The notes below the pieces were generated by a model. It was not told where the DNA came from and did no database searches. It worked only from the letters and a program-made list of their open reading frames with translations. DNA of 64,000 bases from Phaseolus vulgaris (lineage: Eukaryota; Streptophyta; Magnoliopsida; Fabales; Fabaceae): assembly GCF_000499845.2 (NCBI RefSeq), contig NC_023751.2, forward strand, positions 35,949,309-36,013,308. The letters run 5' to 3'. Both the position numbers and the translations under genes were made by a program. The stretch's first letter is position 1, and every line of letters begins with the position of its first letter. Shown piece by piece: positions 10,446 through 21,297 of the stretch.

Positions 10446-11347
10446 AATTATATTATAATCTTGGGCTTACAAAAAAAATAAAATCTACACTGAGTTTTGA
10501 TGATTTACTCATAGCATCCGTTCACCATTTAATAGAAAAAGCTTTCCGAATTTTATTGCACAAAGTTCCTATAAGTAATGTCCAAGATTCATGAATTGTC
10601 TTCCTTTTTCTATGTTTGTGTACTATATTCTACAACAACACCTTCGTCCTCTGCATCATTGATCGGTTACCAAAGAGAGAAAATGGAACTTGTAAATCAG
10701 AGTGTCTTACCCTCTGATTACTGTTAGTTGTGTGATACCCAAAGAATAACGTCTTAATTTAATCCTACTATTACTACTACGACTGCACCATTCACAAAAA
10801 ACATACTAATGAAATCTGTATAGTTAAATATTATCATCAACTAATTTTTTTATTAAATACTGTAGACAACATGGACTACATAAAAACGAGTTATGCAGAA
10901 ACAACAACCAAATATTGTGAATAAAATGTATGCAGAAGATGAGTACACACAGAGCATAGATGGATGTAAGAAATAAAAAACAAAGATTAATGAGAGAAGT
11001 ACACGGTATTTCGTCAGTGAGATAATATTGTTTATTGAACACAAGTACTAAAACGAAATGTGATGTTATAAGTAACTAAGTTTGTTGTCGTATATATGCA
11101 CACAGGTGGCATAAAATCTTAGACAGAGAGCGTAACAACCAGTGTATGAACATAATGCATAGTGCAATTTATGAGAGAAGTAGAAGCATGTATATTTTGT
11201 CACTCAGATAATATTTTTTACTGCATAGAAGATGATCTGATCTTCAACTAATTAATGACGTATATGCTGAGAGAAGTATAATTAATGAGGAATAAAGAAT
11301 GAATTATTAGTGACAAAACTATAGCAAACTGAGAGGGTGCATTACTC
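10446..11347. other. Gene-free upstream region of the GH18 gene
   Basis: Nothing is recognised in 10446-11040. From about 11040 the base composition is more even and the region probably includes the promoter of the gene at 11436. Short related words around CAGATAATATT and GAGAGAAGTA recur at 10990-11030 and 11170-11215. Confidence 0.4.
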
Positions 11348-11355
11348 TATAAATA
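11348..11355 (+). promoter_or_regulatory. TATA box of the GH18-fold gene
   Basis: TATAAATA lies 81 bases before the ATG at 11436, implying a 5' UTR of about 50 bases. It matches the plant TATA consensus and the spacing is normal. Confidence 0.75.
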
Positions 11356-11435
11356 GGCATAAAGAGTTGGGTATTCTCCATCAAATCCCACAACCAAATC
11401 AAATCAACAAAACAAAAGAGAAGTAGCCACTGAGA

Positions 11436-12305
11436 ATGTCTTCCAAAATCCAAGTGAAACCCATTTTTCGGGAATACATTATTGAGTCAGATCTCCTAAA
11501 AGGTTTCCCAGTGGAAATCATCAGCCCTAGAATCCCAGAATTCCACTTCCTTTTGGCCTTTGCCTCGGAGGACTACGTGGAGGATCCAAACACCAAGAAG
11601 AAAGTAGGGAAGGGAAACTTTCGTGCAACTTGGGACGTGATAAAGTTCGATCCCCAAAGTATCAGAATCCTAAAGTCAAATTATGAGCGTGTGAAGGTGG
11701 TAATAAGCATTGGAGGTCGTGGCAGCGATTTTCCATTCAATCCTCAAGACAAAGAAATATGGATTGACAATGCGCAGAAATCACTGAAATCCATTATCAC
11801 AGAGCAGTACAAGAGTCCTTTTGAAACTTTGATTGATGGCATTGATATCAACTATGAGCACATCGAATCCAATGACTTTGCTTACTGCATAGGCAAAGTC
11901 ATAGACTACCTCAAAACCTACATCAGTGGACTCGTGGTCTCCATTGCTCCATCACACCCTGTCCTTTCCCACTACCAGAACTTGTTCAAGGCTAACCCAG
12001 ACCGTGTCGACTGGGTCAACTACCAGTACTACAAAGAGAAAGTCTCCACCACACTAGAATTTGTGAACCTCCACAAAACCCTAATAGACACCTTCACTGT
12101 TCAGAAGCTCTTGGCAGGGTTCAGCACTAATCCAAAGGACAAGGATAACATATCACTGGAGGTGTTTGTTGAGGGTTCCCTACAACTCATCTCATCTGCT
12201 TCACTCTCTGGAATATTTGTTTTAGATGCTCAGTCCTCCCTCTACTATGAGCCCGCTCACTACCCTGAGGAAAAGGCACAGAAAGTCCTCACTGGATCCA
12301 ATTAG
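11436..12305 (+). CDS. Narbonin / RuBisCO-associated-protein-like GH18-fold protein
   Basis: A single-exon gene of 289 residues. The sequence has the GH18 (chitinase II) TIM-barrel landmarks: SIGG at residues 91-94 on strand 3, and DGIDINYE at 134-141 on strand 4, where active chitinases carry DGxDxDxE. The Glu acid position (E141) is kept, but the middle Asp is Asn (N139). There is no signal peptide (start MSSKIQVKPIFREYI), so the protein is probably cytosolic. Length, missing secretion signal and motif fit the legume narbonin / RuBisCO-associated protein group, in which chitinase activity is thought lost and a storage or leaf-associated role is proposed. The ATG was chosen because it follows the TATA box at 11348 and opens the conserved N-terminus. 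Function beyond the fold is inference. Confidence 0.9.
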   Translation: MSSKIQVKPIFREYIIESDLLKGFPVEIISPRIPEFHFLLAFASEDYVEDPNTKKKVGKGNFRATWDVIKFDPQSIRILKSNYERVKVVISIGGRGSDFPFNPQDKEIWIDNAQKSLKSIITEQYKSPFETLIDGIDINYEHIESNDFAYCIGKVIDYLKTYISGLVVSIAPSHPVLSHYQNLFKANPDRVDWVNYQYYKEKVSTTLEFVNLHKTLIDTFTVQKLLAGFSTNPKDKDNISLEVFVEGSLQLISSASLSGIFVLDAQSSLYYEPAHYPEEKAQKVLTGSN

Positions 12306-13079
12306 GTCACCATATTACCATGCTATGCTCTTTCTTTTCCATGCATGTACTATACATCTCACGGGTCACACTCACATGCTATCAGTAACTATGTAGTCAT
12401 ACATACATACATATGCATGCATGCATGCATTATGTATCTATGTCTATGCCTGCTTGTTATGTATAGTCCATGTGCTACTACTTAAATAAGACCCTTGCCC
12501 CTTACCTTCTTGCGTGCTCTTTCTTTCTCTTTCTCTTTCTCTGTGTGTGCCTTTTGTATCCAATCCTTCTCAATAAGATCTGCACCTCTTTCATTTTATC
12601 ATTTTTTTTTCTTTTTATTTTCCCACTTATCTGCTATTTTTACCTTTCTTTGCACTTATTCAGTTTTCATTACATATCCATATACTTAATAAATAATTAC
12701 TGAGATATTATTGACTAATGATGCTAGCTAGTAAGTAATATTTAGGAAACAAATTACTGGTTTTATCAAATTCAAACACCAAGCACACAGCTGATACATG
12801 TGCCATTATAGTTGGAACAGACTCAATTGCACACCAAAAAGATGAATCGACAAAATGTTAGTGTCAGCCAAATGGTTAATTGTAAGCACGATGGAATCAC
12901 AAGTGTCAACTTATTACCATCTAATTTCAAGTACAAAATACGTCGATTCACTAACTAAATCATTCGGGTTCTTAGATATGCTTGCTAATCGGGTAGAGAG
13001 TTTGATAAGGTAGTGTTCAATTAAAACACTTTTAATTCAATACATTATTTTATTAATTTTCCCTGAAGAGATTTTAATT
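12306..13079. other. 3' flank of the GH18 gene with CATA/TGCA microsatellite
   Basis: It contains CATA and TGCA short repeats at about 12398-12430, a T/C-rich tract at 12520-12640, and AATAAA-type polyadenylation words near 12570 and 12686. Nothing coding is recognised from 12700 to 13079. Confidence 0.5.
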
Positions 13080-14159
13080 AGTCTTGTAACATCCTATATT
13101 TTCCGATATCTAATAATCATAGTTTGTATGAAATATTAAAATAAATATATAAACATAATACAAATATATCTAAAATTTCATTGTTATAATGTTTCAAATT
13201 ATCTCTATCTACATAAGACTTGAAACATTTACATAAAATTTAAAACAAAATTTCAAAAGAAAAATAAACATTTTTCATCATCTATCTTCTCACCGAGAAA
13301 CTTTATCACCTGTAACATCATCTGCTCTTGTGTACAATACACGATCATCACAGATTAAAGAAAAACAACCACAAAACACAACAAAGGGTAAGCTAGGTAT
13401 TTTTAAAACTTATAACACAAATATAACTTTAAACATCCACATAAATCCATCCTTTCTCATGCATTTCACATAACCATCAAGTGTCTATCAACAATTTCAA
13501 TATTCATCTTTCTCATGTCAGACTTCTACTGACTCATAACACATAGACACTTGACTCTACTTCCGAAAGACTCGTGTATTGAAATTAGCATCCAGAGACC
13601 TGCACCTGTCATACTACTGCTGTGAAACCCACAGTCATGCACATAATTATCTCAATATCTCATCATCTTCATGTGACAGGGTAAATCCATTTGATCTGCT
13701 TTGATCAGTTCTTTCAAACCTCAGACTCAGCCAAATGGACCTCATTCAACTTTCACCAACTGAATAACTTCATCTATGTGATTCCATTATATCAGTAGAG
13801 CCAAGATCATCTCATTCACAAGACACTCACAAATCAATACACCCTAATAACAATCTCAACACGGTATTTTCTTTCCTGAAAATACTGTGTCTTGATTATA
13901 ATTCATATTTTGAACCTCAAAATATCCAACATCAAACAATCAAATCATACCAATGTTTAGAATTTCCAAAATACACAAGAATTCATTGACTAATTATATA
14001 AATGTCTAATTAAAGAGATTTTCAATTAACTATACATGAAATAAAAGTTTACATACTTTATAAGAAAAACTATATAGAAATAAATCAATCAATCTTTTAA
14101 AAGCAAATAAAAATTAGTTTAATATTTTTATTTATTTATTTATTTATTATTATTTTTAG

Positions 14160-14425
14160 ACTTTAGCTTGAGCTAGAATTCGCTAGCTTGAGCTAAAATC
14201 CACCAAAGAGCACCCAAAATTTTTAGCTTGAGCTAAAATTCGCTAACTTGGGCTAAAATCCTCCAGAGAGCACCCAGAATTTTAGCTTGAGCTAAAATTC
14301 TTCAGAGAGTATCCAGAATTTGCGCTTGAGCTAAAATTCGCTAGCTTGAGCTAAAATCCTCTAAAGAGTACCCAAAATCTTTTAGCTTGAGTTAGAACTT
14401 GCTAGCTTGAGCGAAATCTGCAGAA
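14160..14425. repeat. Minisatellite, unit about 60 bp
   Basis: Four to five irregular units are built on the word TTAGCTTGAGCTAAAATTCG followed by CTAGCTTGAGCTAAAATCC and a link like AGAGAGCACCCA. It lies inside the solo LTR, where such internal repeats are common. Confidence 0.8.
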
Positions 14426-14992
14426 AAATTCTGCATAACTTAATATACTTATTAGATTATAAATCAATATCTCATTCAATTCATAAATTATAAATCTACA
14501 CATTACATTGACAGTTACTGTTCAGTGTGATACAATCACTCTCATTGAATCATTGAGTTATTATGTCCATCTATACATATATATGATTTCTGATTCCGAA
14601 ACCATTTAAATCAAACAACCAATTCTCAATCACAACACTTTCAATTTCAATTAAACTAAAATCTACTGAAAACAAGAAATCTTGCAACAAAATTTGGAAT
14701 TGGTGACCACGTCACACTCACATTCAAATCTTCTAACCTAGGGTTCTATTGAAGATTTTAAACTAGTTTCCCTTACCTGGACTTTAGCAGATGCTCACTA
14801 AGAGTTTCAAACCCACCAAAAGCTTAAGGATACCCTAACCTACACCACAGTCTTGATCACAAATCCAACTATATCACTAAGACCCTGAGCTAACAAAGAC
14901 TAATTTTGAAGATAAAAACCTCACATGCAAACTTAAACTAAAAGGCAACCTAACCAGATCAAAACTAACTCAAAGGAAAAGGAGTCAAGAAA

Positions 14993-15265
14993 TAACTTAC
15001 TCTATCTAATATTTTGATCGGACAATCTTGTAGAGTTCACTGCCAGGAGTCCAATGGTAGACTCCGATCATTGATCTGATGAGCGAGGAGGTCAAAATTT
15101 TAGAGAGAAGGTAGAGGAAAGGAGAAGCGAACAAAAATGAACTTACTTTATGAAAGATTCTAATCGGGCAATCTTGTAGATCTCGCTGCTAGGAGTCTAA
15201 TGGTGGACTCCGATCGTCAAACAAATGAGCGAGGAGGTCAGGATCTTAGAGAGAAGGGAGAAGAA
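14993..15265. repeat. Tandem duplication of about 130 bp inside the solo LTR
   Basis: Two copies share CGGACAATCTTGTAGA or CGGGCAATCTTGTAGA, then AGGAGTCCAATGGTAGACTC and GAGCGAGGAGGTCA. They differ at several positions, so the duplication is not recent. Confidence 0.75.
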
Positions 15266-15449
15266 AGGAAAATGAAACTGCTAGAGATGGTGGTTCTTTT
15301 AAAATGAAACCTGAATAACTAATTTTCTATTTATATAGCTTTTTCATTTTAATAATAAAATATTCAGGTGTCATTTTAATTGTACCATTTCTACTCTAAG
15401 ACTATTTTTCTCGATCCTTACAAGTCTTAGAATAAATAGATATCTTTTT

Positions 15450-15451
<2 letters not shown>

Positions 15452-15499
<48 letters not shown>
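15452..15499. repeat. (TA)n microsatellite
   Basis: About 48 bases of pure AT dinucleotide just outside the solo LTR. Confidence 0.95.
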
Positions 15500-15502
<3 letters not shown>

Positions 15503-15833
15503 TAGAGTCAACTAGACATGAAGGTGTTGGCTCGTTGGGACTACTGCTAGCAAAGTAGCCAAACTGCTTAAAAGTGGAGAAGTGAAGGATGTGTGAACCT
15601 TTTTTCTATTTATAGAAGTTTTTGGCTTTTTTTTTCATGCCATTGATTTTTGGCTTATTGAATGGGGGAGGGTACTTTTTTTTTATAGGAAAATACTTTT
15701 CATGAATACCTTTAAGTGTATAATTATACTTATGTTCTTTTTTCTCTGTTTTAAAGTTTCTATAGGAAAGCTTTTTGTTGGGGTGGCAAATCTATTATTT
15801 TTTTCTACACAGGTTTTTGTTAGATTTGATAGG

Positions 15834-17011
15834 TGATGAGAATCAAAAAGATGTTATCAATTGAAGAAATGGACAAGGGTCAAAGCATTTAAAGTTCTTC
15901 TTATTAGTCTTTGTAAAAGATGAGGCCCAAGCTCAAAGCCCAAGCCCAAGAAGGCCAAGCCCAAGAAAGCCCATGGTATGAGTTGGATAGACACTTAACC
16001 AGAAACAACACTTTAAGGAGGCTTAAGGACAAATCAATGGAGGACAATGTCATCCAAATGAAGAGTCAAACTCATATACATCATGAGTGTCATGTCCTTA
16101 TCACAAACACTTGGTGGAATTGAAAGGAAAGCAAGAACAAAACAAGAACACAAATAGAAACACAATTGAAATGTGTAAACTGGAAAAATGGACAGAATTG
16201 AATCAAGAAATGAATCTACCGATTGAAATCATCAAAGGAACAAGATGCACCGAATAGAAACTTAAAACAGCACCTAGAACAAGAATAAACGGTAGAAATT
16301 GAAGAACAAGCTAAACTACCGATTGGAAATGAAAATGGAGATGAAAGAAGATGAAACTTATGTGGATGAAGACTTGAATGAGATGGAGTTGGAGATGAAC
16401 ACGCCACTTGGTGATGGAGCTCCAAGATGAGTGCAGAAAGCCGCCACTTGAAGCTCTCCAAAAGCTCACAAGATAAGACTATGGAAGAAGGAGAACCAAA
16501 TCTCACAATTCTCTCTCAAATTGAGTAGAGTTTCTCTATATCAAATATCCAATCTGAATTTTACAAAGGCAAACACCTCTATTTATAGCCTTAGAGGTGC
16601 TGAAATGAGAAGTTAATCAAATTCAAATTTCCCTCTAAATGACACTCAAATTGGTGCCAACTAGAGCATGAGGAAAGTGTGACTTCCTTTCTAGTTTTGG
16701 CACCTCCTATATTACGCCTACACTCTCCCCCTAAGTCACATGGACAATGTGACTTTATCTAATACATTTACACCTATTTATTTAATATCCACACCTCCCA
16801 CAACTATACAAAAGTAATTCAAATGATGCTCTTTTATTTAATGTTTGGCCTTGCCCTTCATGGTTTGGACTTGGGCTTTCTTGGGCTTGGCCTTCTTGGG
16901 CTTGGGCTTTGAGCTTGGGCCTCATCTTTTGCAAAGACTAATAAAAAGAACTTTAAATGCTTTGGCCCTTGTCCATTTCTTCTATTGATAACATCTTTTT
17001 TATTCTCATCA
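15834..17011 (-). mobile_element. Solo LTR of 1178 bp with palindromic ends, TSD ATAGG
   Basis: Ends are TGATGAGAATCAAAAAGATG on the left and the reverse complement of TGATGAGAATAAAAAAGATG on the right, flanked by ATAGG at 15829-15833 and 17012-17016. The first and last 150 or so bases are near-perfect reverse complements and contain repeated GCCCAAG words (15930-15985 and 16860-16925). A minus-strand TATA box lies at 16580-16587. TG..CA ends plus a 5-bp duplication indicate an LTR, while the long inverted ends are unusual for one. Small frames at 15920-16123 and 16216-16506 resemble no protein I know. Confidence 0.65.
16580..16587 (-). promoter_or_regulatory. TATA box of the solo LTR
   Basis: On the minus strand the sequence is GGCTATAAATAGAGG, a strong plant TATA context, about 425 bases inside the LTR from its 5' end in that orientation. 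Confidence 0.55.
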
Positions 17012-17194
17012 ATAGGGGAAGGTAGTGTCTATTTCTTCTTTTATTTAAGTTGAAGTATTCCTAAAATATTATTTTTTAAATTAAATTAGATACTACTTTA
17101 TAAACTAAATAAATTATTGATATTTAAAGTATAATTTTTATTATTAATAAATAATTTTTATTATTATTAAATGGTTTTTAAATTAATATGACAG

Positions 17195-17280
17195 AAAGTT
17201 TAAAAGATTGTTATCTCTATAAGGGTTGGGATACCCTGAAGTATCCCTATATTTATTTATTATATTCTTTGTAAAAAAAA
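17195..17280 (+). mobile_element. LINE 3' tail
   Basis: It ends TTCTTTGTAAAAAAAA and carries the perfect 7-bp hairpin GGGATAC-CCTGAA-GTATCCC (17228-17247), as in the LINE tail at 54172-54192. Only the tail is recognisable; the left edge is uncertain. Confidence 0.5.
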
Positions 17281-17308
17281 TATATGACAAAACTTTGATT
17301 TTGTCTCC

Positions 17309-17588
17309 AGAAAATTATGAAATAGAAACCAATTTTTAAAGACGAAAATAATTAGTTGCAATAGTAACTAAATTAGAGACCATTTTAGAAACTAAAAAAA
17401 ATGGTTTTTATTATTGTTAAATAGTTTCTAAATTGGTATTTAGTTAGCAACCAAGGATTTTGCTACCAAATTTAGAAACTAAATAATTGGTAGTTAAAAC
17501 TTTGGTTGTTAATTAGATACCAATTTAAAAATTATTTAACAATAATAAAAATTAATTTAGAAACCAATTTTTTTTAGTTTCTAAAATA
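17309..17588. mobile_element. CACTA foldback MITE, 3'-truncated
   Basis: It begins CCAGAAAATTATGAAATAGA and follows the family through the centre (TGCTACCAAATTTAGAAACT) to about AGTTTCTAAAATAAA, where the right arm breaks off. The centre is in the opposite orientation to the copy at 9773-10153. Confidence 0.65.
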
Positions 17589-18074
17589 AAAGCTCTAAAT
17601 CCTCTTATCTCGTTGGGCATTAACTGTCTAAAGCACTTGTTAATTATTTTTTTGTAATTTTGATTTTTTTACTTAAATTATTTTTATTTTTTATTTATTT
17701 TTAATATTATAATGTTATATATTTTAAAATTAATTTAATACTTAGACATATTTTATAAAAAAATTACTATATTTAGAAAAATATCATAAAATATGAATTA
17801 ACCGAATAAATAATTTAGATTTTATTTTTATTGTATTCTTTTTTATTTTAAGTTTTATCCAATAAAAGAGAAAACAAAGAGAGAGAGAAAAAATGAGGAT
17901 AGCGCTTTATATTTGTATAAGCACCCATGTGTCTTTCTTCTATTTTCTAGTGAAATAAGAGACTATGAGAAAAAGATAGTTTCCTTATCTCCTCGCAAAT
18001 CCACTCAAATCACTGAATACAAATACATTGTGTCCCTCAAATCTATCGTAACTAACCTGAAACATACAGAGGAT
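17589..18074. other. Gene-free AT-rich stretch
   Basis: Nothing recognised, apart from a GA-rich tract around 17865-17895. Confidence 0.4.
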
Positions 18075-18300
18075 AAATAATTTAAGAGTTGTGTTTAAGA
18101 TTTTCAATAATTTGAAAATTTTATTTATTTCAAAAAATTTATTAAAACAGGACATTAAATAATTTAATAGTTTGTATTAATTTAGAATTTTAATAATTTA
18201 AGAAATTTATTTATTTTAAATTTTTATTTAAATAGAACATTAAATAATTTAAAATTTATATTTATTTAAGATTTTGAATATTTTAAAAAATTTGTTTATA
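18075..18300. repeat. AT-rich minisatellite, unit about 80 bp (array 1)
   Basis: Diverged units read GGACATTAAATAATTTAA, then TTTATTTAAGATTTTGAATA, then ATTTTAAAAAATTT and similar words. The same unit forms arrays at 19395-20945 and 31300-31560. Confidence 0.6.
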
Positions 18301-19029
18301 TTTTTTTTAATCAGCGATAATAAATTAATAAAATAGAGTCTAGTCTCCAATCCATAAACATGATGTATCATATTGATTATCCTATAGAATATTCCCTCAA
18401 ACAGGTATATTAAAGAATTATGGATGCACATTATGGAGTTTTATTTATGTGAAATATACGTGTTAAAATTTGTGAAATATATTCTCAAACTCTTTTTTTT
18501 TCACTTTCTACTAACTTTCACTTTAAATCCAGTCCCTTATACTGTGTTTGCTTCTTGTTTCGACTTCAAGTCGGTTGAAATAGTATCGCTAAGATCAATT
18601 ACTACATTCGAAATATTGTTCTCTTTAAAGTTTTTAAGCTCCGTCACAACTTTTTCCTTAAAAGGTGCATCGGTGGGTTAAGGAAAAAATGTATATTTAA
18701 ACTGTCATTGACCTCGACTCCAAGTGATGTGGGAGTATATATTGGTCGTACCGAAACAGTTTTATTGATCACGTGGGAGGGAGGATTGGCGAGCCTGTGC
18801 GAAGGATGTTTAATTCTAGTGATTTGGAGGTGATTTGGAGGGGCTGGCGTAGATGGGGCAGCAAGGAGCTTCATTTTTGGGTCATTTGTGATATAGAGAG
18901 ATTTTAGAGGGTGTCATGTAAGCTTCAATGAATTTACTCACATACCCTCTCTACACAGTTACCTCCTCTAAGACACTGAGCCAATGTGACTCAAATCAAT
19001 TTTGCAAGCAGTGTTTTAAGAAGGAAAAT
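18301..19029. other. Gene-free stretch, possible minus-strand LINE tail at its left
   Basis: 18300-18420 starts TTTTTTTTAATCAGCGATAA, like an inverted LINE A-tail, but no hairpin or coding remnant was recognised. 18420-18950 has more even base composition; frames there resemble nothing I know. The words CAATGAATTTACTCACATAC at 18928 recur at 24167. Confidence 0.35.
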
Positions 19030-19335
19030 TGATTTTCTCTATTTTGTTATTCACCAAAATCAATTCTCACTCACGTTGTAATGAAGTGAGAATCGATTTT
19101 GCACTATGTTGCTACATATATTGTTGCTACATGTAATGAGAATCGATTCTCTATTATCTTGTAATGCACTAAGAATCAATTTTTGACTTGGGTTATGCTT
19201 AAAGGGAAAATCGATTCTCAGTGTTGTTGTATTCTCCACATAATTGATTTTGTATCTTTGTTGGTGAACCAAAATCGATTCTCATTTAAATTAATTTTCA
19301 AGATGATTGAATACAAGGAAGAATCGATTCTCTTC
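19030..19335. repeat. Cluster of an AATCGATTCTC-like motif
   Basis: Seven or more copies of an (A/G)AATC(G/A)ATT(C/T)TC-like word occur on either strand at intervals of about 30-50 bases. The full palindrome GAGAATCGATTCTC is present once and near-palindromes recur. The right part (from 19163) also occurs at 31067-31235. Confidence 0.6.
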
Positions 19336-19619
19336 TTCTTTTGTTTGTGTAGAATAATTTTTTTTTTGTTAATTTGTTACGAAGTTTGAAATGCAATTTT
19401 AATTTTGAATATTTCAGGAATTTATATATTTCATATTTTTATTTAAATAGGACATTAAATATTCATGTTTTTTATTTATTTAAGATTTTGAATATTTTAT
19501 AAATTTTATATATTTCATAATTTTATTTAAAAATGATCCGATCGGTCATCGGTAGACGATGACGTCAGCAGTAGATAACCACGTGGACCACTCGCAGGGT
19601 GACACGTGGACCAGGTGAC

Positions 19620-19768
19620 AGAGAGATCAGGGAGGCGATCGCCCAGAACGGTGATCGGTGGTCAGTAACCAAGCGGCCACCGACAGATCAGGTGGCAGAG
19701 AAGTCAGGGGACAGATAGCCCAGAACGGTGATCGGTGGTCATACCAAGTGGCCACCGACAGATCAGTT
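19620..19768 (+). repeat. 77-bp tandem repeat inside the solo LTR
   Basis: Two copies share CAGAACGGTGATCGGTGGTC (19644 and 19721) and GGCCACCGACAGATCAG, with a 77-base period. Confidence 0.85.
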
Positions 19769-20445
19769 CCCAGATGAACACCTAGGGGCAGAACGCGAGA
19801 AGCAATAGAGCACCTATCAGTCATCGGGGTTCATGGTCATCGGGGTCTCGTGTTACACGCAGTTAAACTGGGACTGAGGTTCCCAGCGAGAGCGTTACGC
19901 ATGGACCTCGTATGATCATATCTCAGAGAAAGAGGAGTTGCTCGCCGGTAGAGTCGTGCACGAGAGTGGACTGAGGGAGCTAGTACACCGGTCAGTGATT
20001 GGTGACTCCCTCAACCCATTACGTGCATGGCACCGCAGAGGGGAAATCGTTTACGCAGAGAGCAATGCTTGGTGAGTGTGCCTAGTCCAGCCACACCTGG
20101 CGTTCTCCTGGGAGTGTGCGATTCACCCAGATGAAAGAAACGCGTTAAGTTACTCCGCAAGGGAATAACTTAGGCGCACAAAGAGACGCACTAGAGCCCT
20201 TCAGGTGGTGGCACATGTACGGTTAGATGTGAGTTACATGCCTCCACGTGTCACCATCTGAGTGAGGCGCGGCCCAGAGAAAGGTGCACTCCGTGTCGCT
20301 AAAGGTACAGACAAACGCAGACACGCACAGACGCTCATGTTTCACTGATTCTGGTGGTACGTCTCTGCAGAAAAAGAATAACAGAATTCTGACACGCACC
20401 AGAAAAGTATAACAGAATTCTGTTAGGCACAGATGCAGAGAGAAG

Positions 20446-20453
20446 TATAAAAG
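20446..20453 (+). promoter_or_regulatory. TATA box of the solo LTR
   Basis: TATAAAAG in the context GAAGTATAAAAGAGAATC, about 270 bases before the LTR end, a usual place for the U3/R border. Confidence 0.65.
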
Positions 20454-21098
20454 AGAATCAGAGTGAGACTCAGAGAGAGATCTTTTTTGATCACACACAT
20501 TTTTACTACACTCTTTGATTTTTGGTGGTTCTGTGACCTAACTTGAGCGTCGGAGTGCAAATGGCCGCCAGCGGCGCCGTCTGTGTTTTTTGCAGGTTGC
20601 GTCTGAAGTTCCCGGAGACGGTTCCAAGAGCGTTCTTGTAGATTGCACAGTTGCATAGACGGGGCAAGGGAAAGCAACGAAACATTCCCTCCACGCGAGA
20701 GTTAGCGGCAGGATCAAAAAACAATATTAAATATTTAAGATTTGTATTTATTTAAAATTTTGAATATTTTAAAAAATTTATACATTTCATATTATTATTT
20801 AAATGAGACGTTAAATATTTAGAATTTATATTTATTTAAGATTTTGAATATCTTATAAATTTCATATATTTTATAATTTTATTTAAATAACACATCAAAT
20901 ATTTAATATTTATATTTATTTTGAATTTTGTTTTTAATTATTTATTTTTATGTAATAATTTCTAACTTTTACATATATAACCCTAATGTTACTTATAACC
21001 CAAATATTATGTAACTTGTATTTTTCTAAAAAATAATTATTCAAGAATAGTTTACAACAATTTAATTAACTAAAATCTATATAAAAAAGTTTCTTTAA

Positions 21099-21268
21099 CC
21101 ACAAGAAAAACATGAAATAGAAATCAATTTTAAAGACCAAAAAATAATTAGTTGCTATAGTAACTAAATTAGAGACCATTTTAAAAACTAAAAAACAAAT
21201 TGGTTTCTATTATTGTTAAATGATTTTTAAGTAGTATTTAATTAGCAAACAAGGTTTTAACTACCAAC
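21099..21268. mobile_element. CACTA foldback MITE, left half only
   Basis: It begins ACCACAAGAAAAACATGAAA and follows the left arm to GGTTTTAACTACCAA at the centre, where it ends abruptly. Confidence 0.65.
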
Positions 21269-21297
21269 AAACATTCGCTAGGATAAGCTCGAAAATG

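Larger units (their letters stand above)
13085..15422. mobile_element. Large solo LTR, about 2.34 kb, TSD AGTCT
   Basis: The segment begins TGTAACATCC and ends GATCCTTACA, giving TGTAA/TTACA inverted termini, and is flanked on both sides by AGTCT (13080-13084 and 15423-15427). No reverse transcriptase, primer binding site or second LTR is present, so it is read as a solo LTR left by recombination. It contains a minisatellite (14160-14425) and a tandem duplication (about 14993-15265). A minus-strand TATA-like CTATATAAATAG at about 15330-15342 suggests the parent element ran on the minus strand. The size suggests a Ty3/gypsy parent, but the lineage cannot be told from the LTR. Confidence 0.75.
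19534..20716 (+). mobile_element. Solo LTR of 1183 bp, GC-rich, TSD AAAAA
   Basis: It starts TGATCCGATCGG and ends CGGCAGGATCA, giving 6-bp inverted ends TGATCC/GGATCA, and lies between AAAAA (19529-19533) and AAAAA (20717-20721). It is far more GC-rich than its surroundings. A TATA box (TATAAAAG, 20446-20453) followed by a GA-rich leader-like region indicates plus orientation. A 77-bp tandem repeat lies at about 19620-19765. No internal retrotransposon region remains. The lineage is not recognised; the length and composition suggest Ty3/gypsy. Confidence 0.8.
19395..20945. repeat. AT-rich minisatellite (array 2), split by a solo LTR
   Basis: Units such as TTTATTTAAATAGGACATTA and TTTATTTAAGATTTTGAATA run from 19395 to 19533 and resume at 20722-20945. 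The LTR at 19534-20716 interrupts one unit. The intact form of that unit is seen at about 31420-31445. Confidence 0.65.

Noticed and set aside
14160..14425. CRISPR-like direct repeats
   Set aside because: Units are contiguous and irregular without unique spacers, and the DNA is a plant LTR; it is a minisatellite.
19627..20724. Several minus-strand frames in the GC-rich block
   Set aside because: The block is a solo LTR with exact target duplication; open frames are expected by chance in GC-rich DNA, and none resembles a protein family.
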